Origin: an uncultured Pelagibacteraceae bacterium
Lineage (GTDB): Bacteria > Pseudomonadota > Alphaproteobacteria > Pelagibacterales > Pelagibacteraceae
Assembly (NCBI GenBank): GCA_902558585.1
Contig: CACEEO010000004.1
Location: 1-44,963, forward strand
Direction of reading: 5' to 3'
DNA length: 44,963 bases
The notes below the pieces were generated by a model. That model was not told where the DNA came from and did not search any database. It saw nothing but the letters and a program-made list of their open reading frames with translations. Shown here piece after piece: positions 9,555-18,513 of this stretch (its first letter is position 1; every line of letters begins with the position of its first letter). Position numbers and translations under genes: made by a program.

Positions 9555-10520
9555 ATGAGTAATAAAAAAAAGATATTGATTATTCAAAAAGTCCATGAAA
9601 AAGGTATGGAATTAATTAATAACCACCCTAACTTTGATGTTGAAGTAACTGATGACACTTCAGTAGAAAATTTAAAATCAAAATTAAAAGATTGCGATGG
9701 TGCATCAATAAGAATTGCAAAGCTACCTGGTGAAACCTTTGAAGAAGCAAAAAATTTAAAAATTATTTCAAGACATGGTGTTGGTTACGACAATATCGAT
9801 TTAAAAAAAGCTAAAGAAAAAGATATAAAAATAGCCATAACAGCTAACGCAAATGCTGTTACAGTTGCGGAACATGTAATGTTTGTTCTGTTAAATATTG
9901 CTAAAAGAAAAGACTTATTTGACAAGACAGTAAGAGACGGAAACTTTAAAGATAGAAATAAATTACCAAAAACAATAGAAGTTTGGAAAAAAAATTTTTT
10001 GATAATGGGTTTTGGAAGAATAGGAAAAGCTTTAATTAAAAGATGTCTGGGTTTTGAAATGAATGTATTTGTCTACGATCCATTTGTAGACAAAGATAAA
10101 ATTGAAGAATTAGGGGGAAAAAAAGTAGAAGATTTAGCCGAGGCAGTAAAAACAATGGATGTTATTTCGCTACATATGCCTTTGACAGATAAAACCGAAA
10201 ATTTAATTAATTATGATTTATTAAAAACAATGAAAAAAACTTGCATTATTATTAATGCAGCAAGAGGTGGAATTATTCATGAAGAAGATCTTGATAAAGC
10301 GCTGAATGAAAATTTAATTTTTGGAGCTGGTATTGATGTTTTTAAAAAAGAACCACCTGATGACAACAATCCACTTCTTAAAAATGAAAAAGTTTACTTA
10401 AGTCCGCATACTGCAGCTTTTACCGATGAATGTATGACAAGAATGGGTAAAGAGACAATTCAAAATATTATTGATTTTTTTGAGGAAAAGTTAGAAAAAT
10501 CTAAAATTGTAAAACTTTAA
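9555..10520 (+). CDS. D-isomer-specific 2-hydroxyacid dehydrogenase (SerA-like)
   Basis: SRHGVGYDNID, GFGRIGKALIKR, NAARGGIIHEEDLDKAL, LSPHTAAFT. Confidence 0.87.
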   Translation: MSNKKKILIIQKVHEKGMELINNHPNFDVEVTDDTSVENLKSKLKDCDGASIRIAKLPGETFEEAKNLKIISRHGVGYDNIDLKKAKEKDIKIAITANANAVTVAEHVMFVLLNIAKRKDLFDKTVRDGNFKDRNKLPKTIEVWKKNFLIMGFGRIGKALIKRCLGFEMNVFVYDPFVDKDKIEELGGKKVEDLAEAVKTMDVISLHMPLTDKTENLINYDLLKTMKKTCIIINAARGGIIHEEDLDKALNENLIFGAGIDVFKKEPPDDNNPLLKNEKVYLSPHTAAFTDECMTRMGKETIQNIIDFFEEKLEKSKIVKL

Positions 10521-10521
10521 T

Positions 10522-11022
10522 ATGAAAATTAATTTCAAAAATTTTGGATTTTTAGAATTTTTAGTATCAGCATCTGCAATCTTTATAGTTAGTATGTTAA
10601 TTTGGACAGCAAGTACAAGACCAGCTGTTGAAGCTAAAGCTAATTTAGTAAAAGAAAATCACAACAAAGTCGTTGATCTAATTAATGATGAAATTAACAA
10701 ATGTGGTAATAACGATGAAGGTAAATTCACTGTTTGGGGTGATCCATGTAATAGTGAATGGATAGCTGATAAAGTTGTTAATTATATCAATGAAAATTTA
10801 AAAATCGAAAATCCATTTTCTGATGACTCAAAAGTAAAAACTGATCCTGATCCAAGAATAAAAGCTGAAGGTAAAGCTGGTCAAGCGGTTGAAATGGGAG
10901 TGATATTTGTTATGTCCTCAAATTTTTTACCTGACCCTGGTTCTGAATGGATTGTTGGTACTTGTTTCAAATCTCCTTGTGTTGCAGCAGGAAACAACGA
11001 ACTTACTTCTATTTATAGATAA
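10522..11022 (+). CDS. Hypothetical single-TM protein with pilin-like N-terminus
   Basis: 166 aa; FGFLEFLVSASAIFIVSMLIW hydrophobic helix near the N-terminus, two Cys pairs; starts 2 nt after the upstream stop. Confidence 0.6.
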   Translation: MKINFKNFGFLEFLVSASAIFIVSMLIWTASTRPAVEAKANLVKENHNKVVDLINDEINKCGNNDEGKFTVWGDPCNSEWIADKVVNYINENLKIENPFSDDSKVKTDPDPRIKAEGKAGQAVEMGVIFVMSSNFLPDPGSEWIVGTCFKSPCVAAGNNELTSIYR

Positions 11023-11925
11023 TCAATTTTTAAATATCTCTATATTACTGCTATTTAAGGTTTCAGTTAAATATTTATAACCAATCTTTGCATATTCAAA
11101 AGGATTTGCTTTTGCAGGATCTTGCTCAGCTTCAACTACCAACCAACCTGAATAATTTTTTTCTTTTAATACATCAAATAGTGGTTTGTAATCAATACAG
11201 CCATCTCCAGGTACTGTAAAAGCACCCTCTAAAAATGCTCCTCTAAAACTTAAATCTTCTTTCAAGGATTTTTCTAAAACATCTTTTCTAATATCTTTGC
11301 AGTGCATATGAATAAGTCTTTCACTGAAATCTTTTAAAATTTTTAGAGAATTGCCCTGAGCAAATAACATATGACCAGTGTCTAAAGTAAGTTTAACGCT
11401 ATCATCAGTATTTTCTAACAATCTTATGGTATCTTCCTCAGTTTCTATCACTGTTCCCATGTGATGATGGTAAGCAAGAGGCATTCCTTCATCTTCTAAA
11501 TATTTTCCCATTTCAGAAATTTTTGAATAGTATTCTTTAGCTTCATTAAGATCCATTTTTGGTCTTGTAGAAAGTTTTCTGTTTGGATCTCCTTGAATTG
11601 AACCTGAAACCTCTGCAAAAACCATACAAGGAGAATTGCAATCTTTAAATAATTTTAGCTGATCTTGTATTAAATTTTTCTCCTCATTAACGGTATTTTT
11701 CCTTAAATTTGCCCCATACCAACCTGAACAAAGGTTTAAATTAAACTCTTTTAATTTAGGAATTAATTCTTCAGAATTTTTTGGAAATTTTCCTCCAGAT
11801 TCAATTCCATTAAAACCTGCTTGACTAGCTTCTGATAAACATTGTTCCAAAGAAGTATTGCCTCCTAGTTCTGGCATGTCATCATTGCTCCATGCAATCG
11901 GTGCTATTCCTAATTTTACTGACAT
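11023..11925 (-). CDS. Sugar phosphate isomerase/epimerase, IolE (myo-inosose-2 dehydratase)-like
   Basis: GIAPIAWSNDDMPELGGNTSLEQCL N-terminus, AYHHHMGTVIET, LTLDTGHMLFAQG, HMHCKD motifs. Confidence 0.78.
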   Translation of the reverse strand: MSVKLGIAPIAWSNDDMPELGGNTSLEQCLSEASQAGFNGIESGGKFPKNSEELIPKLKEFNLNLCSGWYGANLRKNTVNEEKNLIQDQLKLFKDCNSPCMVFAEVSGSIQGDPNRKLSTRPKMDLNEAKEYYSKISEMGKYLEDEGMPLAYHHHMGTVIETEEDTIRLLENTDDSVKLTLDTGHMLFAQGNSLKILKDFSERLIHMHCKDIRKDVLEKSLKEDLSFRGAFLEGAFTVPGDGCIDYKPLFDVLKEKNYSGWLVVEAEQDPAKANPFEYAKIGYKYLTETLNSSNIEIFKN

Positions 11926-11955
11926 AAATAAGACTTATATATATAAGTTTTAAAA

Positions 11956-13083
11956 ATGAAATCTAAAAAATTAAAACTAGGTATCATTGGAGGTGGACCA
12001 AATTCTTGGATTGGTCACGTGCACAGAATTTCATCAAGGTTTGATGACAAATATGAAATTGTAGCAGGAGTTTTTTCAAGAAATTCAAAACAATCAACTT
12101 CGTTTGGAAAAAGCATCGGTGTGAATGAAGATAGATGTTATTCAAATTATTTAACCATGGCCAACAAAGAAAGTCTTCGAAAAGATAAAATTGATGTTGT
12201 ATCAATAATGACACCACCAGGAAGTCATCAAATTATTGCTGAAAAGTTTATCGATAAAAACATTCATATAATTTCTGATAAACCTTTTGCAGCTGATCTG
12301 AAACAAGCCAAAAGTTTATTTAATAAAATAAAAAAAAATAAAAAAATTAAATATGCTCTAACACATAATTATTCAGCCTACCCCATGGTTCGAGAAGCCA
12401 AAGTATTAATTGAAAAAGGAAAAATTGGAAAAGTAGAAGATATTAATTTTGAATATGTTCAAGACTGGAGTGAAGGAAAAACAATAAATAAAAAAAACTC
12501 TAGAAAAATGTTTCGTTGGAAACTCGATAAAAAAATTGTAGGCGTCTCTACAGTTTTAAACGAGCTTGGGTCTCATGCTTGCCATCTTGCCAGTTATATG
12601 TCTGGATTAAAAACAAAAAAAGTTTTTGCTGATATTAGTCAAGTATCAAAAACAGTTAAAATGGATAACAACGCTAAAGTATTAATAGAATTTGAAAATG
12701 GTGCAAAAGGAATGTTTTGGACAAGTTGTACTGCAAGAGGTGGAGTTTATGGTTTGAGAATAAGAATTTTTGGATCTAAAGGAGGTTTAGAGTGGGTACA
12801 AAATGATCCAAATTATTTAAAATTTAATCCATCAAAAGGAGCTGTCAGAATATTAGAAAGAGGATTTCATGACGCAAGTTTTTCCAAAAAATTTTCTAGA
12901 ATTAAATTTGGTCATCCAGAGGGTTACTTGGATGCTTTTTCTAATATCTATAGAGAGTTCGCTGAATCGTTAAAATCAAAAAAAAGAACTTTCTATCCTA
13001 ATGAAGATGAGGGTTATGAAACTGCTAAATTTATTGATGCATGTAAAAGGTCTAGCAAATCAAAAAAATGGGTTAAACTATGA
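11956..13083 (+). CDS. Gfo/Idh/MocA family oxidoreductase
   Basis: GIIGGGPNSWIGHVHR, SDKPFAADLKQA motifs. Confidence 0.85.
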   Translation: MKSKKLKLGIIGGGPNSWIGHVHRISSRFDDKYEIVAGVFSRNSKQSTSFGKSIGVNEDRCYSNYLTMANKESLRKDKIDVVSIMTPPGSHQIIAEKFIDKNIHIISDKPFAADLKQAKSLFNKIKKNKKIKYALTHNYSAYPMVREAKVLIEKGKIGKVEDINFEYVQDWSEGKTINKKNSRKMFRWKLDKKIVGVSTVLNELGSHACHLASYMSGLKTKKVFADISQVSKTVKMDNNAKVLIEFENGAKGMFWTSCTARGGVYGLRIRIFGSKGGLEWVQNDPNYLKFNPSKGAVRILERGFHDASFSKKFSRIKFGHPEGYLDAFSNIYREFAESLKSKKRTFYPNEDEGYETAKFIDACKRSSKSKKWVKL

Positions 13084-14081
13084 TTAACGTTGCTTTAATT
13101 GGTCTTGGAAGAATTGGTCAAATGCATGCTGAGAACTTATTTTCTCATAAAAGTTTTAACTTAAAATATACTTTTGATATCAATACAAAACTTAATCAAA
13201 AATTATCAAAAAAATTTAACTCATCATCTATTAACAATCCTAAAATTGCTTTCAAAGATAAAAATATAGATCTAATATTTATTGCATCAAGTACACCAAC
13301 GCATATCAAATTAATTGTGGAAGCTGCTAAGTATAAAAAAGTAATTTTTTGTGAAAAACCTTTGGATTTAAATATTGATAAAGTTAACAAGTGCCTAAAA
13401 AAAATTAAAAAACTAAATCCAAAAATACAATTGGGATTTAACAGAAGATATGACCCAGGTCATAGTTCGTTAAAAAAAGAACTTCAAAAAGGAAAAATAG
13501 GACGGCTAGAAAAAATTATAATTACTAGCAGAGATCCTGCACCTCCTCCTTTAGATTATTTAAAAGTTTCTGGAGGTATATTTAAAGACATGATGATACA
13601 TGATTTTGATTTAGCTAGATTTTATTTGGAAAAAGATGAAGCAGACTCAATTTTTTCAACAGGAAGTAATATTTCTAATAAAAAATTTAATAAAATAAAA
13701 GATTATGAGCTTGCCTCATGTATTTTAAGATCAAAAAAAGGTGTGCAATGTATAATTACTAATTCAAGACATTGTAGTTTTGGCTATGATCAAAGAGTGG
13801 AGTTATTTGGATCTAAAGGAATGTTGATTTCTGGAAATAAAAAAGAAAACGAGACAGAAATATTTACTAAAAATAACACTTCTCAAAAAAAACCTCTTCT
13901 TAATTTCTTTATTGATAGATATGTTGATGCATACAAGCTTCAACTTGATGAATTAGCTAAATACACAATAAAGAAAAGCAAACCCATATCTAGCTTTGAG
14001 GATGGAAGAAGAGCTCTTATAATCGCTAATGCTGCATCAATTTCTTTGAAACAAAAAAAACAAATTAAGTTAAAATTTTAG
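13080..14081 (+). CDS. Inositol 2-dehydrogenase-like (IolG-like) Gfo/Idh/MocA oxidoreductase
   Basis: ALIGLGRIGQMHAENL, CEKPLDLNID, GFNRRYDPGHSSLK, GGIFKDMMIHDFDLARF. Confidence 0.8.
   Translation: MINVALIGLGRIGQMHAENLFSHKSFNLKYTFDINTKLNQKLSKKFNSSSINNPKIAFKDKNIDLIFIASSTPTHIKLIVEAAKYKKVIFCEKPLDLNIDKVNKCLKKIKKLNPKIQLGFNRRYDPGHSSLKKELQKGKIGRLEKIIITSRDPAPPPLDYLKVSGGIFKDMMIHDFDLARFYLEKDEADSIFSTGSNISNKKFNKIKDYELASCILRSKKGVQCIITNSRHCSFGYDQRVELFGSKGMLISGNKKENETEIFTKNNTSQKKPLLNFFIDRYVDAYKLQLDELAKYTIKKSKPISSFEDGRRALIIANAASISLKQKKQIKLKF
14043..14072 (+). terminator. Intrinsic-terminator-like hairpin upstream of the sugar ABC operon
   Basis: TAAGTTGT 14043-14050 / ACAACTTA 14058-14065. Confidence 0.1.
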
Positions 14082-14142
14082 TTTCAACTAATAATTGAAA
14101 ATCTAAAATAATTATAAACAGTGTATAAAAGTTATACATTTT

Positions 14143-14172
14143 TAAGTTGTCATCTTTACAACTTAGTTTTTT
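14143..14172 (+). terminator. Intrinsic-terminator-like hairpin between iolG-like gene and sugar ABC operon
   Basis: Stem TAAGTTGT 14143-14150 / ACAACTTA 14158-14165, followed by GTTTTTTC. Confidence 0.5.
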
Positions 14173-14228
14173 CTATGTTAACGTTCCCGCTTTAAAAGTT
14201 AACTTTTTAATAACGAGAGGGAAATATA

Positions 14229-15152
14229 ATGAAAACATTATACAAATCATTATTAGCTTTTGTTGCTTGGGTTATGCTTTCAGTGTCTGCTTTAGCAGTA
14301 GACGTGATCGTTGTTTCTCACGGACAAGCTAACGACCCGTTTTGGTCTGTTGCTAAGAATGGTGTAGATAAAGGATGTGCAGATATGGGAATATCTTGTA
14401 AGTACACTGCGCCTGGCACTTTCGACATGGTTGAAATGGCTAAATTAATTGACAACGCAGTTTCACAAAAACCAAAAGGTATTGTGATTACTCTTCCAGA
14501 TGCTGCTGCTTTAGGAAAATCTGTTAAAGCTGCTATCGCTGCTGGTATTCCAGTAATTTCAATGAACTCTGGTTCAGATGATTTTGCTTCACTAGGTATC
14601 AGTGCTCACGTTGGACAAACTGAGTTTGAAGCTGGTGTAGGTGGCGGACAAAAAATGAAAGCTGCTGGTGGTAAAAAAGCACTATGTGTTAACCACGAAG
14701 TTGGAAACGTTGCGCTAGACAGAAGATGTGCTGGATTCAAAAAAGGTTTTGGTGGATCAGTTGACATCTTAGGAACTTCTAATGACCCAACAGAAATTCA
14801 AAAAGCTGTTGCTGCTAAATTAGGTGGTGGATATGACACTATCTTGACTTTAGGTGCTGGTCTTGCAGGTGAAGCTGCTCTTAAAGCTTTAGAAGCTGCA
14901 GGAAAAGTTGGTTCTGTTAAACTTGGTACATTTGATATGTCACCAGGAATGTTAAAAGCTGCTGCTGCAGGTAAAGTAGAGTTTTTAATTGACCAACAAC
15001 AATACCTACAAGGTTACTTACCAATAGCTATCTTTGGTCAGTATATGAGATATGGAACAATGCCAGCTGGTGTTGTTATGACTGGTCCTGGTTTCGTAAC
15101 TCCTGATAATGCTGCTAAAGTAATTAAGTGGGCAGCTCAAGGTTACAGATAA
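14229..15152 (+). CDS. Sugar ABC transporter substrate-binding protein (FrcB-like)
   Basis: Signal peptide; type I periplasmic sugar-binding fold (VSHGQANDPFWSVAKNGVDKG); SD GAGAGGGAA upstream. Confidence 0.87.
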   Translation: MKTLYKSLLAFVAWVMLSVSALAVDVIVVSHGQANDPFWSVAKNGVDKGCADMGISCKYTAPGTFDMVEMAKLIDNAVSQKPKGIVITLPDAAALGKSVKAAIAAGIPVISMNSGSDDFASLGISAHVGQTEFEAGVGGGQKMKAAGGKKALCVNHEVGNVALDRRCAGFKKGFGGSVDILGTSNDPTEIQKAVAAKLGGGYDTILTLGAGLAGEAALKALEAAGKVGSVKLGTFDMSPGMLKAAAAGKVEFLIDQQQYLQGYLPIAIFGQYMRYGTMPAGVVMTGPGFVTPDNAAKVIKWAAQGYR

Positions 15153-15162
15153 AAAATACTTT

Positions 15163-15197
15163 AAAAGGCCTAGCTAACTTTTAGTTAGGCCTTTTTT
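15163..15197 (+). terminator. Strong intrinsic-terminator-like hairpin between binding-protein and permease genes
   Basis: AAAAGGCCTAGCTAA-CTT-TTAGTTAGGCCTTTTTT, 15-bp stem with one G-U pair and T run. Confidence 0.85.
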
Positions 15198-15217
15198 CTA
15201 AAAAAATTCATAACAAA

Positions 15218-16345
15218 ATGTCTGAAAAAGCAAAAAGCATTTCATCAAAAAAAACTTCTGGTCAAGACGAAAGACTAAAAGAGGTTTCTAAATTAAGATT
15301 ACTTTTAAATAGACCTGAATTAGGAGCTGTTGGCGGCGCAATTTTAGTATTTATATTTTTTGGAATAGTAGCGGGTGACACTGGAATGTTTAGTGCTTAT
15401 GGAACTCTTAACTTTTTAGATGTCTCTGCAAATTTAGGAATAATTGCAATTGCAGCAGCAATGCTAATGATTGGTGGAGAATTTGATTTATCAATTGGAT
15501 CAATGATTGGTTTTGCAGGAATATGTATAGCAATTCCTGCTATTTATTGGGGTTGGCCTTTATGGATAAGTATAATTTTTGCTTTTGCAATGGCAGTATT
15601 AGTTGGTTATTTCAATGGTATCCTTGTTGTTAAAACAGGACTTCCATCTTTTATAGTAACTCTTGCTATGTTGTTTATTTTAAGAGGAGCAACTTTGGCG
15701 ATTACAAGATTAATTACAGGAAGAACTCAAGTTCCAGGTTTAAGAGTTTTAATTGAGAATGATCCAATTGCGTGGATGTTTGCAACTGATACATTTAAAT
15801 GGTTATTTACTTGGTTGGGTTCAATGAATTTAGTTGCTTTGAGAACTGATGGAACTCCATTAGCTACTGGTATTCCTCCATCAGTAATATGGTTTATTGC
15901 AGCTACACTTTTTGCAACATGGATATTAATGAAGACTAGATATGGAAACTGGATTTTTGCATCAGGAGGAGACAAAAATGGTGCAACAAATGTTGGTGTA
16001 CCTGTTGGTAGAGTGAAAATAAGTTTATTTATTGGTACTGCAGTTGCAGCCACAATTTTTGCAACTATTCAAGTTTTAGACGCTGGTTCAGCAGACACTA
16101 TGAGAGGAAATTTAAAAGAGTTAGAAGCAATTGCAGCAGCAGTTGTTGGCGGTTGTTTGCTAACCGGTGGGTACGGTTCTGCAATTGGTGCAGCTTTTGG
16201 AGCATTAATATTTGGAACTGTTTCAATGGGAATATTTTATACAGACGTTGATACTGATTGGTTTAAAGTGTTTTTGGGAGCAATGATGTTGATTGCTGTG
16301 GTCTTTAATAATTATATAAGAAAAAGAGTAACAGAGAGTAAATAA
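15218..16345 (+). CDS. Sugar ABC transporter permease (FrcC/RbsC-like)
   Basis: Multi-[22 protein letters not shown] and [26 protein letters not shown] motifs. Confidence 0.9.
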   Translation: MSEKAKSISSKKTSGQDERLKEVSKLRLLLNRPELGAVGGAILVFIFFGIVAGDTGMFSAYGTLNFLDVSANLGIIAIAAAMLMIGGEFDLSIGSMIGFAGICIAIPAIYWGWPLWISIIFAFAMAVLVGYFNGILVVKTGLPSFIVTLAMLFILRGATLAITRLITGRTQVPGLRVLIENDPIAWMFATDTFKWLFTWLGSMNLVALRTDGTPLATGIPPSVIWFIAATLFATWILMKTRYGNWIFASGGDKNGATNVGVPVGRVKISLFIGTAVAATIFATIQVLDAGSADTMRGNLKELEAIAAAVVGGCLLTGGYGSAIGAAFGALIFGTVSMGIFYTDVDTDWFKVFLGAMMLIAVVFNNYIRKRVTESK

Positions 16346-17136
16346 TGTCAGAAAATTTAATAGAGTTTAACAACATTAGTAAATTTTTTGGAAAAGTAAT
16401 TGCTCTTAAAGATGTCACTATGAAATTAAAAAAAGGTGAAATCATGTGTTTACTTGGTGACAATGGTGCTGGAAAATCTACATTGATTAAAACTTTAGCT
16501 GGTGTTCATAAACCAGATGAAGGTGAGATAGTAATCGATGGTAAAAAGACTATTTTTGACTCACCAAAAGATGCTTTGGATATGGGTATTGGAACAGTTT
16601 ACCAAGACTTAGCTTTAGTTCCATTAATGAGTGTTACAAGAAATTTTTTTATGGGAAGAGAACCATTAAAGGGACTGCCTTTTTTAAAAACTTTTGATAT
16701 TGAAAAAGCAAATCAAATTGCTGCTGAGAGAATGGGTCAAATTGGAATTGACGTAAGAGATCCTTCTCAAGCAGTTGGAACAATGTCTGGAGGTGAAAGA
16801 CAATGTTTAGCAATATCAAGAGCTATATATTTTGGAGCAAAAGTTTTAGTTTTAGATGAACCAACTTCTGCATTAGGTGTTCATCAAGCATCAATGGTTT
16901 TAAAATATGTTGTAAAAGCAGCCTCACAAGGATTAGCTGTAATTTTAATTACACATAACGTTCATCATGCATATCCAGTTGGAAATAGTTTTACAGTTTT
17001 AAATAGAGGTAAAAGTTTGGGAACTTTTAATAAAAAAGATATTAGTCGTGAAGAGCTTTTAGGGATGATGGCTGGTGGGGAAGAGCTTGATAAGCTTGAA
17101 GTTGAACTTGAAGAAATGAATAGGATTAACAATTAA
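16345..17136 (+). CDS. Sugar ABC transporter ATP-binding protein, single NBD (FrcA-like)
   Basis: Walker [10 protein letters not shown], signature MSGGERQ, Walker [13 protein letters not shown]. Confidence 0.92.
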   Translation: MSENLIEFNNISKFFGKVIALKDVTMKLKKGEIMCLLGDNGAGKSTLIKTLAGVHKPDEGEIVIDGKKTIFDSPKDALDMGIGTVYQDLALVPLMSVTRNFFMGREPLKGLPFLKTFDIEKANQIAAERMGQIGIDVRDPSQAVGTMSGGERQCLAISRAIYFGAKVLVLDEPTSALGVHQASMVLKYVVKAASQGLAVILITHNVHHAYPVGNSFTVLNRGKSLGTFNKKDISREELLGMMAGGEELDKLEVELEEMNRINN

Positions 17137-17972
17137 TCTAAAGCTTCATATAGTGTAGGGAACATTTCTCCCTCAACAGGATCTCCATTTTTATAACCTG
17201 CTTCTTGCATTGCTTTCCTATAATCAAAACTTGTCCAATCTCCATCATAACTTATTTTTGCATCCTCTTTTGAAACTCTTAAGGTATATCGGCTTAAGGT
17301 TTTATCAGGAATACTCTCATTCAAACTTCCATGTAGTGTTCTCATATCGAAAACTACTGCATCCCCTAATTCGCAATCCCATTGTAAAAACTCATATTTA
17401 TCTTTATTTCCTAAAATATCAGGAGGCAATTCATATTTTTTTCCATTGACTAAACATTCATTACCTTCAATTTTATGTCCATCCTTAAACAAAACTCTCA
17501 AAAAAAATTTATTCCATAAATGTGAGCCCCTTACCCAAACAACTCCCTCATTTTTTTTTGTTGGTTGCAGTGGAAGCCACAAAACACACATTGTTCCATC
17601 CATATCGAAATAACTTATATCGTGATGAAAAGGCGTTGAAGAGTTTGATCCTGCCTCTCTTAAAAACCAATTATCCATTACTAAATTAATTTTTTTTGCG
17701 GACATTAATTCTGCAGCTATCTGTGCATATGGTGATTTATAAACAAATTCTTTAAATTCAGGAATTAGATGCCAAGTCCAGTAATCCTCTAGGTAAGCTG
17801 GAACATTTTTTTTAGTTGTGTGAGATTTAAATCTAGGACTAGGGTTAGAAATATCTTTTTCTATACCTTTCTGAAGTTTATTAATCCAATTAATATCGAA
17901 CTTGTTTTTTAGAAATATTGCGCCATCTTCTTTAAATTTTTTTATTTCATTTTCGGTAAGAATTTTGTTCAT
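17133..17972 (-). CDS. Phytanoyl-CoA dioxygenase (PhyH) family protein
   Basis: [52 protein letters not shown]. Confidence 0.8.
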   Translation of the reverse strand: MNKILTENEIKKFKEDGAIFLKNKFDINWINKLQKGIEKDISNPSPRFKSHTTKKNVPAYLEDYWTWHLIPEFKEFVYKSPYAQIAAELMSAKKINLVMDNWFLREAGSNSSTPFHHDISYFDMDGTMCVLWLPLQPTKKNEGVVWVRGSHLWNKFFLRVLFKDGHKIEGNECLVNGKKYELPPDILGNKDKYEFLQWDCELGDAVVFDMRTLHGSLNESIPDKTLSRYTLRVSKEDAKISYDGDWTSFDYRKAMQEAGYKNGDPVEGEMFPTLYEALD

Positions 17973-18123
17973 AATAATAAAACTTAAGTTTTATAGTATT
18001 TTAATGCATTAAAGTGTCTAGTAATAGTTGAAATTATTATATTTAAAATCCACATAACTAATATTTGATTTTTTCATTAATTATTTTTCTTCTATAATGT
18101 TACTTTATAAGAAGGAGGTAACT

Positions 18124-18450
18124 ATGGCTAAATTTATAGTAATGGGCAATTACACAGCTCAAGCTTTTAAAGGATTTATAGGTAATCCAGACCAAGACAG
18201 AGCTGCAGCTGCTACTGCTTTATCAGAGGCAGTAGGAGGAAAAATGGAATCTTTTATGATCACAAGAGGAGCTTATGATTTTGTTGGAGTTGTGAGTGGT
18301 GATATTGGATTTGAAGGCGCAGCAGCAGTTAAGCTAGCAGTTGAAGCTTCTGGAGCTATAACAAATTTTACCATATTAGAGGAAATGGATATGGGTAAAG
18401 CTGCCGGCATGGCATCAAAAGCTATGGCTAATTATAAACCAGCAGGTTAA
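18124..18450 (+). CDS. GYD domain-containing protein
   Basis: Strong SD AAGGAGG at 18112-18118 points to start at 18124, not 18097; MAKFIVMGNYTAQAFKGF...RGAYDFVGVV. Confidence 0.75.
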   Translation: MAKFIVMGNYTAQAFKGFIGNPDQDRAAAATALSEAVGGKMESFMITRGAYDFVGVVSGDIGFEGAAAVKLAVEASGAITNFTILEEMDMGKAAGMASKAMANYKPAG

Positions 18451-18458
18451 AGCTAGAT

Positions 18459-18513
18459 TTTAAGTTAATTCTATCATGATTAATTTTATTAATTATGATA
18501 GCTTTAACTTAAA
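18459..18513 (+). repeat. Long imperfect inverted repeat / hairpin directly before moaA ATG
   Basis: TTTAAGTTAA-TT-CTATCATGATTAAT-TTT-ATTAATTATGATAG-CT-TTAACTTAAA. Confidence 0.8.

Noticed and set aside
14043-14072. Terminator entry listed at 14043-14072 in the features
   Set aside because: Coordinate slip: these bases lie within the IolG-like CDS. The hairpin is at 14143-14172, which is the valid entry; the earlier one should be ignored and is scored 0.1.
15727-16053. 108-aa minus-strand ORF inside the sugar permease gene
   Set aside because: Shadow ORF of a confident CDS; no independent coding evidence.
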